64,000 bases of DNA from Planctomycetota bacterium. GTDB lineage: Bacteria; Planctomycetota; Phycisphaerae; Phycisphaerales; UBA1924. Both the position numbers and the translations under genes were made by a program. The DNA lies in NCBI GenBank assembly GCA_039819165.1, contig JBCBSM010000001.1:248001-312000 (forward strand), in the 5' to 3' direction. Below are positions 7,128-14,233 of the stretch, piece after piece (position 1 is the first letter of the stretch; each line of letters begins with the position of its first letter). A model generated the notes under the pieces. That model searched no databases, was not told where the DNA came from, and saw only the letters and a program-made list of their open reading frames with translations.

Positions 7128-8780
7128 TTACCGGGCTTCGGGGGCCATATGGTCCGATGTGCCAGGGATGACCCGCGGGTCCGGCGGCTTCCGCGAGGCT
7201 TCTGATGAGATCTCGATCTCGACATCTGCCGGGGAATTCTGGGTCGTTCTTGCCGAGAGCCTCTTCTCGCCGGAGCCGGCCACCTCTGGCCGCGCGTGGT
7301 CGGCCGCCTGCCGGCCGTCGTCGGTGACGCGGTAGACCAGGCCGATGGTCTTCTCGGGCTTGCCCAGCAGCAGGCGATCGACTACCTCGACGCCCTGCAT
7401 CAGCGTGTGGTCGGTGTTGGCGACCTCGTACTTCCACATGCCGAAGCGGCCGCGGCTGTAGATGCCGTGCCGCTCCAGCCAGGGGATGGCGACCGAGAGC
7501 CGCTCGTCGCGGTCGACCGACGGCGTCGGGTAGCTGTACTCGACGGCGTGGTGCCAGGTCGATTCGATGTCGGCCCTCTCCCCGGGCTCGAGCAGGCCGG
7601 CGTTCTCGAGGCCCGCGATGGTCTGCTCGACGATGGTCGCCGGGTCGACGGGCTTCTCCGGGCTTGCGCTGGTCTCGCACAGCAGCGAGTAATGCGTTGC
7701 ATTCTCGCCGGTTTGGTCGGGCGTCATGTACGGCGAGTAGTTGCTCAGGTAGGTGACGCGGTAGAAGGGGCAGTTGCCCTCGGGGAAGTACATCCAGCTC
7801 TTGGTGCTGGGGCAGGGCCGCCGCAGCCCGATGCCCACCATGTGGCCCGCCGAATGCAGCAGGCCCCCCGCGGCGCTCGCAACGTCGTCCGGCACGTCCT
7901 GCACGATCCGGGCGCACAGCACGTCCAGCGGCATGGCCGAGATGAGCATGTCGTATCGCAGCTCCTCGGTTGTGCCGTCGGGGCGGCGCACACGGGCGAT
8001 CTTCTCGGCCGGGTCGATGGACACGACCTCGGTCGACAGCCGGATGTGGTCCGACAGCGCGTCGGCCATCCGCTTGTAGAACTCGCCCGTGCCGCCACGG
8101 AGCGGAAACTTGAAGCGGTTGTTGGGGCCCCAGCCGAAGTCGTCGCGCTGCTCGACGACGTTGCGGACGGCGCGCTCGACGTCGAGCACCGCGACCCGCT
8201 CGCCGATCCAGGTCTTGTTCATCCGCTCGGGCGGGTAGGCCCAGACCTTGAAGTTGTACGGCCGCATGAATAGGCGGGCGATGCCCTCGCCGAACACGGC
8301 GTCGATGAACTCGCCAAAGTTGCGCGCATCGGCGTGGCTCGGGCCCTCGGCGCCCTGGGCCTTGATGAGTCCGACGAGGCAGTCGGCGGCATCCTGGGGC
8401 GGCAGGTAGCGGATGTTGTTCTGGAAGGGGTACGGCACCCAGGTGTCGCGGAGGCGGACCCAGCTCTCGCGATCGTTGAGCGCGAAGTCGTCGCCCATGA
8501 CCTCGTCGAAGACGCGGTCGTAGTAGTCGTAGTGGCTGAACATGACGTGGCCGCCGATGTCCCAGGTGAACCCGGCGTCGTCGACGAAGGAGTGCGCCAG
8601 TCCGCCGGCGTAGGGCTTGGCCTCGAGCACCGCGAAGTTCGCGTGGCCCAGCTCGCGGAGCCGCCACGCCGCTCCCAGGCCCGTGGGCCCCGCCCCGATG
8701 ATCAGCACCCGCGGAGCGTCGGCGCGCGGTCCGAGCGGGTCGGCGGGCGATGGAGCGCGGTTGGCGGTGGATTGCGGCAC
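7128..8780 (-). CDS. Eukaryote-type UDP-galactopyranose mutase-like flavoprotein
   Basis: 550 residues. The N-terminus holds an FAD-binding Rossmann motif (I-I-G-A-G-P-T-G-L-G, about 27-36). Blocks that follow are, by my memory of the Aspergillus enzyme, nearly identical to eukaryotic UDP-galactopyranose mutase: D-I-G-G-H-V-M-F-S-H, P-Y-P-F-Q-N-N-I, L-F-M-R-P-Y-N-F-K-V-W-A, P-L-R-G-G-T-G, W-M-Y-F-P-E-G-N-C-P-F-Y-R, S-N-Y-S-P-Y, S-Y-P-T-P-S, and S-R-G-R-F-G-M-W-K-Y-E-V-A-N-T-D-H. The flexible-loop histidine, substrate arginines and tyrosines of that enzyme have counterparts. The reaction would be UDP-galactopyranose to UDP-galactofuranose with reduced FAD. The last 50 or so residues are an unaligned polar tail. 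Start is GTG with a nearby AGAAGG. Neighbouring glycosyltransferases fit a surface-glycan role. Automated pipelines may call it protoporphyrinogen oxidase. Confidence 0.82.
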   Translation of the reverse strand: MPQSTANRAPSPADPLGPRADAPRVLIIGAGPTGLGAAWRLRELGHANFAVLEAKPYAGGLAHSFVDDAGFTWDIGGHVMFSHYDYYDRVFDEVMGDDFALNDRESWVRLRDTWVPYPFQNNIRYLPPQDAADCLVGLIKAQGAEGPSHADARNFGEFIDAVFGEGIARLFMRPYNFKVWAYPPERMNKTWIGERVAVLDVERAVRNVVEQRDDFGWGPNNRFKFPLRGGTGEFYKRMADALSDHIRLSTEVVSIDPAEKIARVRRPDGTTEELRYDMLISAMPLDVLCARIVQDVPDDVASAAGGLLHSAGHMVGIGLRRPCPSTKSWMYFPEGNCPFYRVTYLSNYSPYMTPDQTGENATHYSLLCETSASPEKPVDPATIVEQTIAGLENAGLLEPGERADIESTWHHAVEYSYPTPSVDRDERLSVAIPWLERHGIYSRGRFGMWKYEVANTDHTLMQGVEVVDRLLLGKPEKTIGLVYRVTDDGRQAADHARPEVAGSGEKRLSARTTQNSPADVEIEISSEASRKPPDPRVIPGTSDHMAPEAR

Positions 8781-8952
8781 GAAACCTGCCTTCTTTCTTA
8801 CCCGCGATGCCGGTCCGGATGGCGCTGCGGCACACGGATCCGTGCGTTCGGGGCGGACGCGCCGCTCCGAGCGGCTCAGGTCCGTGGTTGGGGGTCCGGC
8901 GGGGGCGAATCAAGGCCGAACATCCGCGCGCAGCAGGCCCGAAACTTGGGGC

Positions 8953-9729
8953 ATGAAGGCGATGCATGAGGGTACACCGGCGGCGACGATCGAGGCTCGG
9001 CCCCTGGGGCTAGGCGGCGCATTTCGCGTGGCATGGGAGCTGGCGTCCATCCCGCCGGTGCCCATCGCCGCGATCGGAGACCGGATCGCGCACGCCCTGG
9101 CATCGGCGGCGAGCGGATCGGTCGCGGCGGTGCAGATCGGCACGCGGCGGGACGGGGAGTGGTCGTGCCTGAGCAGCGGCTGGGCGCGATCGGGCGGCTC
9201 GCTACAGGGTGGTGGTCCCGGCCGGCTCACGCAGCTGCCCTGGCTCCGCGGCTTCGAGGCGGTCAACGCCGGCGAGCCCTGCTTCGCCGAACCCGACGCC
9301 GGCGAGCCCGCGCTGTGGCCCGTCGCGGCGGCCATGCGCGGCGAGGAGCGGGAGATCGATCTGGCCGCCGTGGTCGCCTACGCGGACGCCCCGGCCCTGG
9401 TGCTGACCGCGCAGTTCGCCTTGGGCGCACGGGTGGTGGCGGCGTCGAGCCACGTGCCGCTGCTCCGCCAGGCGTTGCCGTGGGCGGCGCGGATCGCGGC
9501 CGAAGCCCTGGATTGGCCACGCGACCCCTGCTGGCTGAGCGCCCGGGAGGCCGAGGTGCTCGACCAACTCGTGCTGGGCCGCAGCGTCAATGACATCGCC
9601 GACCGCATCGAGCGGAGCCCGTACACCGTACACGACCACGTCAAGGCGCTGCACCGCAAGCTGGGCGTGCACTGCCGCGGTGCGCTGGTGGCCCGGGCGA
9701 TCCGCAGCGTGCCGCCGCCGGGCCTTTAG
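8953..9729 (+). CDS. LuxR-family transcriptional regulator
   Basis: 258 residues. The last 65 form a LuxR/GerE helix-turn-helix: L-S-A-R-E-A-E-V-L-D-Q-L-V-L-G-R-S, then D-I-A-D-R-I-x-R-S-P-Y-T-V-H-D-H-V-K-A-L-H-R-K-L-G-V, with the usual T-V-x-x-H-V-K-x-x-x-x-K-L-G recognition helix. The N-terminal 180 residues have no receiver Asp motif; they are hydrophobic-alternating and may be a GAF-like sensor, which is inference. ATG 8953 starts a plausible N-terminus; the frame stays open upstream but overlaps the divergent mutase leader. Target genes are unknown. It converges with the lipoprotein gene downstream. Confidence 0.85.
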   Translation: MKAMHEGTPAATIEARPLGLGGAFRVAWELASIPPVPIAAIGDRIAHALASAASGSVAAVQIGTRRDGEWSCLSSGWARSGGSLQGGGPGRLTQLPWLRGFEAVNAGEPCFAEPDAGEPALWPVAAAMRGEEREIDLAAVVAYADAPALVLTAQFALGARVVAASSHVPLLRQALPWAARIAAEALDWPRDPCWLSAREAEVLDQLVLGRSVNDIADRIERSPYTVHDHVKALHRKLGVHCRGALVARAIRSVPPPGL

Positions 9730-9758
9730 GCCGACGAGGTGCCAGCACCGCCGTGGCG

Positions 9759-10424
9759 CTACGGCGGCGGGGCGAATTCGGTCTGGCTGTCGACGAGGCG
9801 ATCGCGGATCGCTCGGGCCAGCACACGGGCCGCGCGGCCATCGAGGCTCCGCGGCGCGTCGTAGGAGGTGCCCAGGCCCCGCCGGAAGAGCTCTGAATTG
9901 GTGGACGTCGAGCTGTAGCCGATTGCGCTGGTCTCCAGGCGCCGCGTCGGCCGCACACGCCTCGAGACGAGCACCCGCACGCTGACGACCACGGGCCCCT
10001 CGGCCTCGGATGGTGAACGCCGCAGCCCGGGCCGGGCCAGGGCGTCGGCCGCGCCCTCGGGCGGAGCCGAGCGGTCCTCGGCGGGCTCGAAGCGGATCTC
10101 GGCGGTCCGCCGATGGGGGTTGATGGTGTCCTCGGCGGCGGTGCTGGCCGACGCGATCGTCCACGCGGCGAGCAAGCCCGCGCCCTCCCTGGGGGCCGTG
10201 GTGATGACGCCCGCCTGGGCGTCGACGCGGTCGGGCTCGTAGCGATGGTCGCGGAGCACGTCGCGGGCGATGGTGAACGCCTGGCGGTACTCGGCTGCGT
10301 CGATGACGAAGCTGGCGTCGCCGCGATCGGTCCGGCTGGCGCAGCCGCCGGCGAGGCACACGCCCGCAAGCACGGCGGCGAGCAGCCCCGGCATCGACCG
10401 GCGGCGTATGGGGCGAGAGTCCAT
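9759..10424 (-). CDS. Putative lipoprotein
   Basis: 221 residues. After an arginine-rich start comes a hydrophobic segment ending L-A-G-G-C (lipobox, Cys about residue 28), so signal peptidase II processing is expected. The mature part has D-A-A-E-Y-R-Q-A-F-T-I-A-R-D-V-L-R-D-H-R-Y and G-V-I-T-T-A, an alternation typical of small alpha/beta lipoproteins that keep a conserved fold facing the periplasm. I do not recognise a named family. It sits downstream of the decarboxylase gene on the same strand, 22 bases away, and may be co-transcribed. Confidence 0.75.
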   Translation of the reverse strand: MDSRPIRRRSMPGLLAAVLAGVCLAGGCASRTDRGDASFVIDAAEYRQAFTIARDVLRDHRYEPDRVDAQAGVITTAPREGAGLLAAWTIASASTAAEDTINPHRRTAEIRFEPAEDRSAPPEGAADALARPGLRRSPSEAEGPVVVSVRVLVSRRVRPTRRLETSAIGYSSTSTNSELFRRGLGTSYDAPRSLDGRAARVLARAIRDRLVDSQTEFAPPP

Positions 10425-10446
10425 CGCGGCAGCGTAGCCGGGCCGG

Positions 10447-11982
10447 CTAGCAGTCCGCCGCGAGCGTGCAGATGGCGTCCCAGGCCTCCTCGACGTGCGT
10501 GCGGCGGGTGTGCGTCGAGCCGATGGACACGCGGATGGCGTAGCGCTCGCCGCCGTCCGTCGGCAGCGTCGTGTGGGTCAGCAGCAGCCGGCCCGTGGCG
10601 TTGCACCGCTCGAGCAGCGACCGCGTCCGGGCATCGGCGTCGGCGGGAGACTCGCCATCGCGGGTGATGAGCCGGATGCACACGAGTGAGAGCGAGCGTG
10701 GCGCGGCGAGCTCGAGATCGGCGCTCGCCTCGATCTGATCCTCAAGCCAGGCCGCCCACTCGACGTGCTGGCGGATGTGGGCCCTGAGGCCGGCCAGCCC
10801 GTAGTGGCGGAGCACGAACCACAGCTTGAGCGCTCGAAATCGGCGGCCGAGGGGGATCTGCCAGTCGCGGTAATCGATGACGCCGCCGGCCTCGGTCGCG
10901 CTGTTGCGCAGATACTCCGGCGTGACGCTGAGCGCATCGGTGAGAGCGCGTCGATCGCGTGTCCAGAACAGGTCGCAGTCGAAGCTGGTCAGCAACCACT
11001 TGTGGGGGTTGAAGCAGTACGAATCGGCGTGCTCGAGGCCGCCGAGGAAGCCGCGGTGCTCGGGGCAGACGGTGGCGGCGCCGGCCCAGGCGGCGTCGAC
11101 GTGCAGCCAGGCGTGGGGCGCATGATCGTTGCGGAGGCGGGCCATGGCCGCGATGGGGTCGAAGGCGCCGCTGCTGGTCGTGCCCGAGGTGGCGCACAGG
11201 TAGAACGGCCGCAGCCCGGCGTCGACGTCGCTCCGGAGCTGGGCCTCGAGGGCGTCCGCATCGAGGGCGAACGCCTCATCGACGTCCATGCTCCGCAGGT
11301 GCTCGATGCCCGCGATGCGGGCGGCCTTGAGCACCGACGAGTGGGCCTGGTTCGAGCAATATGCGACCAGCGTGCGTGGGTCGAGGGCCGGATCGAGAAG
11401 GCGGAGCCGGTCGCGGGCGGCGACGAGGGCGACGAGCGTGGCCTCGCTGGCGGTGCCCTGGATCACGCCGCCGCCGCGGGGCTCACCCGCGTGCGGGCCG
11501 TCTGCGTAGGTCGCCGTCGAGCGGAAGGCCGCGGGCAGCCCGCAGGCGTCGGCCATCCAGTCGAGCACGCGGGTCTCGAGCTCGGTGCAGGCCGGGCCGG
11601 TCTGCCAGAGCATGCCCTGCACGCCCAGCCCGGTGCTCAGCAGGTCGCCCAGCACGGCCGGCCACGACGAGTTGCACGGGAAGTAGCCGAAGAACCGCGG
11701 CGACTGCCAGTGCATGAGCGCGGGCAGCACGAGGTTCTCGACGTCGGCGAGGGCATCGTCCCATTCGCCCTCGCCCATCGCGAAGCCGGCCTCGGGCGGC
11801 GCTTCGGGCAGGGCGGCGGCGAACTCGCCCGGTTCGACGATCGCGGCTACGGGCCGCTCGCCAACGCCCGCGTGGTAGTCGCAGATCAGGTCGACAACGC
11901 GGTGGGCGAGGGCTCGGAACTCGTGCAGGTCGACGTGGCCGGGATCGGTTCGATCGTGCTTGTCGGCGGCGGTGTCCGGCAT
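10447..11982 (-). CDS. Pyridoxal-dependent (group II) amino-acid decarboxylase
   Basis: 511 residues of the aromatic-L-amino-acid/glutamate decarboxylase fold type I family. The PLP lysine lies in F-N-P-H-K-W-L-L-T-S-F-D-C-D; upstream are H-W-Q-S-P-R-F-F-G-Y-F-P, G-V-I-Q-G-T-A-S-E-A-T-L, Y-C-S-N-Q-A-H-S-S-V-x-K-A and T-S-G-T-T-S-S-G-A-F-D-P, and H-V-D-A-A-W-A-G. These are the substrate-loop and PLP-phosphate contacts of tyrosine, tryptophan and DOPA decarboxylases, so an aromatic substrate is likely but not proven. ATG 11980-11982 lies inside the 3' end of the upstream glycosyltransferase gene, suggesting translational coupling. Full length for the family (about 480-510). Confidence 0.92.
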   Translation of the reverse strand: MPDTAADKHDRTDPGHVDLHEFRALAHRVVDLICDYHAGVGERPVAAIVEPGEFAAALPEAPPEAGFAMGEGEWDDALADVENLVLPALMHWQSPRFFGYFPCNSSWPAVLGDLLSTGLGVQGMLWQTGPACTELETRVLDWMADACGLPAAFRSTATYADGPHAGEPRGGGVIQGTASEATLVALVAARDRLRLLDPALDPRTLVAYCSNQAHSSVLKAARIAGIEHLRSMDVDEAFALDADALEAQLRSDVDAGLRPFYLCATSGTTSSGAFDPIAAMARLRNDHAPHAWLHVDAAWAGAATVCPEHRGFLGGLEHADSYCFNPHKWLLTSFDCDLFWTRDRRALTDALSVTPEYLRNSATEAGGVIDYRDWQIPLGRRFRALKLWFVLRHYGLAGLRAHIRQHVEWAAWLEDQIEASADLELAAPRSLSLVCIRLITRDGESPADADARTRSLLERCNATGRLLLTHTTLPTDGGERYAIRVSIGSTHTRRTHVEEAWDAICTLAADC

Positions 11983-14099
11983 GGACCAACGTAGCGGGCG
12001 GTGGGGCCCGCCACGCGGCCCCTGCGGAGTGCCAGCATGGCCCTCCAGCCGTCGCGCCCCGGTGCCTCGGGCGGCGGCGGCGAGCCCGCGAGTCCCGAAC
12101 GCACGCCCGAGGCGACCGCCCGCAGCGCACCGGGCCGCCCGCCCGCATGGCGGAACGCGGCGAGCACGCCCAAGGCGATGCCGGCCCATCGCGTCCAGCC
12201 TCGGCCGTGCCGGCGGGCCATCCAGATCCAGTTGCGGGTGGCCAGGCGGCACCAGCGTTCGCTCTTCCGGGAGGCGGCCGGGCTGTCGTGCCAGACCACC
12301 CAGCTCGGATCGAACCAGACGCCGCGGCCCAGGCCCGAGAGGGTCAGCGCGACGTCGGCGTCGTTGCGGTAGAGGAAGAACTCCTCGCAATAGCCGCCGG
12401 CGTTGCGCCAGTCGGTCGCCCGCACGAGGTTGCCGCAGCCCATGACGGGCCAACGCTCGCTGGCGAACGCGACGTGGCGGGCAAAGGGCCATTCGCTGGC
12501 GCCACCATCGGGATGCCGTGGATGCAGCGCGACGGCCGCGATGTCGGGGCGTTGCTCGAGCAGGCCGCTCGCCAGCGCGAGGCCATCGGGATCGGGCCAC
12601 GAGTCGTCATCGAGGATCAGCAGCAGCGGGCGCGTCGCGGCCTCGGCCCCGCGGTTGAACGCGGCGACGCCGGTGTTCTCCTCGCACCGGATGCACCGCA
12701 CCGACGGGAAGCGGTCGGCGACCATGTCCGGCGTGCCGTCCACGGAAGCGTTGTCCACGACGATGATCTCGGCGGACGCGGCGGGCTCCGCGGCAAGCAG
12801 CCGGGCGAGCGTGTGCTGTAGGGCGTCGCGGCGGTTGAACGCGACGACGACGATGCTCAGATCGGAGCCATCGGACGGATGTCGCAGTGGCGCGGGCGGC
12901 GCGTGCGCGAAGGCGCCGCTCGTGCGCGCGAGGGCGGCCGTCGACCCGAGGCCGCGGGCCAGCATCCGAAGGCCACCGACGATCTTCGAGGATCGGCTGC
13001 CCGCGAGCCGCCACGCGCCATGCTCGTCGGCCGCGACGGAGCCGATGGGGGCGAGCCAATCGGCTGGGCGACCCCGGGGCGACACGACGCGCGGGGGCGG
13101 CTCGGGCAGATCGAGCATGTCGATGCTCGGCGCGTCGGGGCGGCCGGATGGGAGGTCCACAGGCAGCGGACCCATCGTGCGGCCGGCGTCGGCGTCGGCG
13201 AGGCCGCGGAGGTGCATCTCGGCGAGCACGGGCAGCCCGGTCAGCGCCATCGTGCAGGCCCGCAGGGTTTCCCGCAGGGCCCGCGGCGCGGGATGGACGC
13301 CCGCTTCGGGCAGGGCCGCCATCGCGCTGCGAACGGCGAAGTAGCGGGCGGCCGTCCGCATGCGATCCGGGCTCGGGTGCTCGACGATCGATGCGGGGAT
13401 CGCCAGCAGCCGGCGCCGCGACGCCCGGCGGAGGCGGACGCCCCAGGCGACGTCGTCGCCGTTGAGGAACAGGTCGGGCAGCAGCCCGGCGTCGCGGACG
13501 GTGCCGGCGGCGACCAGGATGCTGCACGCCGCGAGGTAGTCGCACGCCTCGGGCGCCTCTCCCGCGGGCGGTCGCTGGACGTACTCGCCCGACGCGGCCT
13601 GGATCCGCCCGCCGCACTCGAAGGGCCGGCCCGTTGCCGGGTCGACGAGGGTGGAGCCGGCGGCGGCGACGTCGGGCAGCGCGAGCGCGTCGGCGAGGTG
13701 TACGAGCGCATCGGGGTGCGGGCGGGCGTCGGAATCGAGCAGCCACACCAGGTCGTCGTCGCCTGCGCCCGATTCCGATAACGCGTGCCGCAGCCCGGCG
13801 TTGAAGCCGCCGCTGCCGCCCGTGTTGCGAGCCTGGCGGAGCAGCCGCACGGTCCAGGGCGGCGGCAGTTCCGGGGCACCAAGCGGTGGATCCGAAGCGT
13901 TGTCGACGAGCAGCAGCGTCGGGGTGGCGGCCCTAAGAAGTCGGATGGCGCGCAAGCAGGACGCGAGGCCTTGCACGTCGGCCGGCCGGTTGAAGCAGGG
14001 GCTAACGACCCAGAGCCGCCGCGGCGGCGCACCCGGGAGCCCCGACGCCGGTTCGCTGGCATGGGAGGAACCCTCGGCATCTGGTGCAAACCGCGGCAT
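11886..14099 (-). CDS. Two-domain family-2 glycosyltransferase
   Basis: 737 residues with two GT2 units in one chain. The first (about 25-260) starts L-W-V-V-S-P-C-F-N-R-P-A-D-V and includes L-L-D-S-D-A-R-P (DxD-like metal site) and C-D-Y-L-A-A-C-S. The second (about 415-640) starts L-S-I-V-V-V-A-F-N-R-R-D-A-L, has V-V-D-N-A-S-V-D-G-T, L-L-I-L-D-D-D-S-W-P and G-G-Y-C-E-E-F-F-L-Y-R-N-D-A-D-V. Both look catalytically intact, so the enzyme may add two sugars or alternate linkages. Acts in the cytoplasm on nucleotide sugars. The 3' end overlaps the decarboxylase start by 97 bases in another frame; that tail (T-S-T-C-T-S-S-E-P) is low-complexity. ATG 14097-14099 chosen because upstream codons lie in the divergent leader. 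Confidence 0.86.
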   Translation of the reverse strand: MPRFAPDAEGSSHASEPASGLPGAPPRRLWVVSPCFNRPADVQGLASCLRAIRLLRAATPTLLLVDNASDPPLGAPELPPPWTVRLLRQARNTGGSGGFNAGLRHALSESGAGDDDLVWLLDSDARPHPDALVHLADALALPDVAAAGSTLVDPATGRPFECGGRIQAASGEYVQRPPAGEAPEACDYLAACSILVAAGTVRDAGLLPDLFLNGDDVAWGVRLRRASRRRLLAIPASIVEHPSPDRMRTAARYFAVRSAMAALPEAGVHPAPRALRETLRACTMALTGLPVLAEMHLRGLADADAGRTMGPLPVDLPSGRPDAPSIDMLDLPEPPPRVVSPRGRPADWLAPIGSVAADEHGAWRLAGSRSSKIVGGLRMLARGLGSTAALARTSGAFAHAPPAPLRHPSDGSDLSIVVVAFNRRDALQHTLARLLAAEPAASAEIIVVDNASVDGTPDMVADRFPSVRCIRCEENTGVAAFNRGAEAATRPLLLILDDDSWPDPDGLALASGLLEQRPDIAAVALHPRHPDGGASEWPFARHVAFASERWPVMGCGNLVRATDWRNAGGYCEEFFLYRNDADVALTLSGLGRGVWFDPSWVVWHDSPAASRKSERWCRLATRNWIWMARRHGRGWTRWAGIALGVLAAFRHAGGRPGALRAVASGVRSGLAGSPPPPEAPGRDGWRAMLALRRGRVAGPTARYVGPCRTPPPTSTIEPIPATSTCTSSEPSPTALST

Positions 14100-14233
14100 G
14101 GATGCAGCGTATAGCAAGCCGCGGGGCGGAGGGCCCCCCCGGACCTGCCCGGCCCTCCTATAGTGGAAACCCACCAACGAGCGGCGGCCGAGGACGCTCC
14201 CGCCGCCCCACGCACGTCCATGGAGAGGTAGCG

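Noticed and set aside
9748-9767. Hairpin CCGCCGT-GGCGCT-ACGGCGG as terminator
   Set aside because: No U tract and it overlaps the 3' end of the lipoprotein gene; may be incidental in GC-rich sequence.
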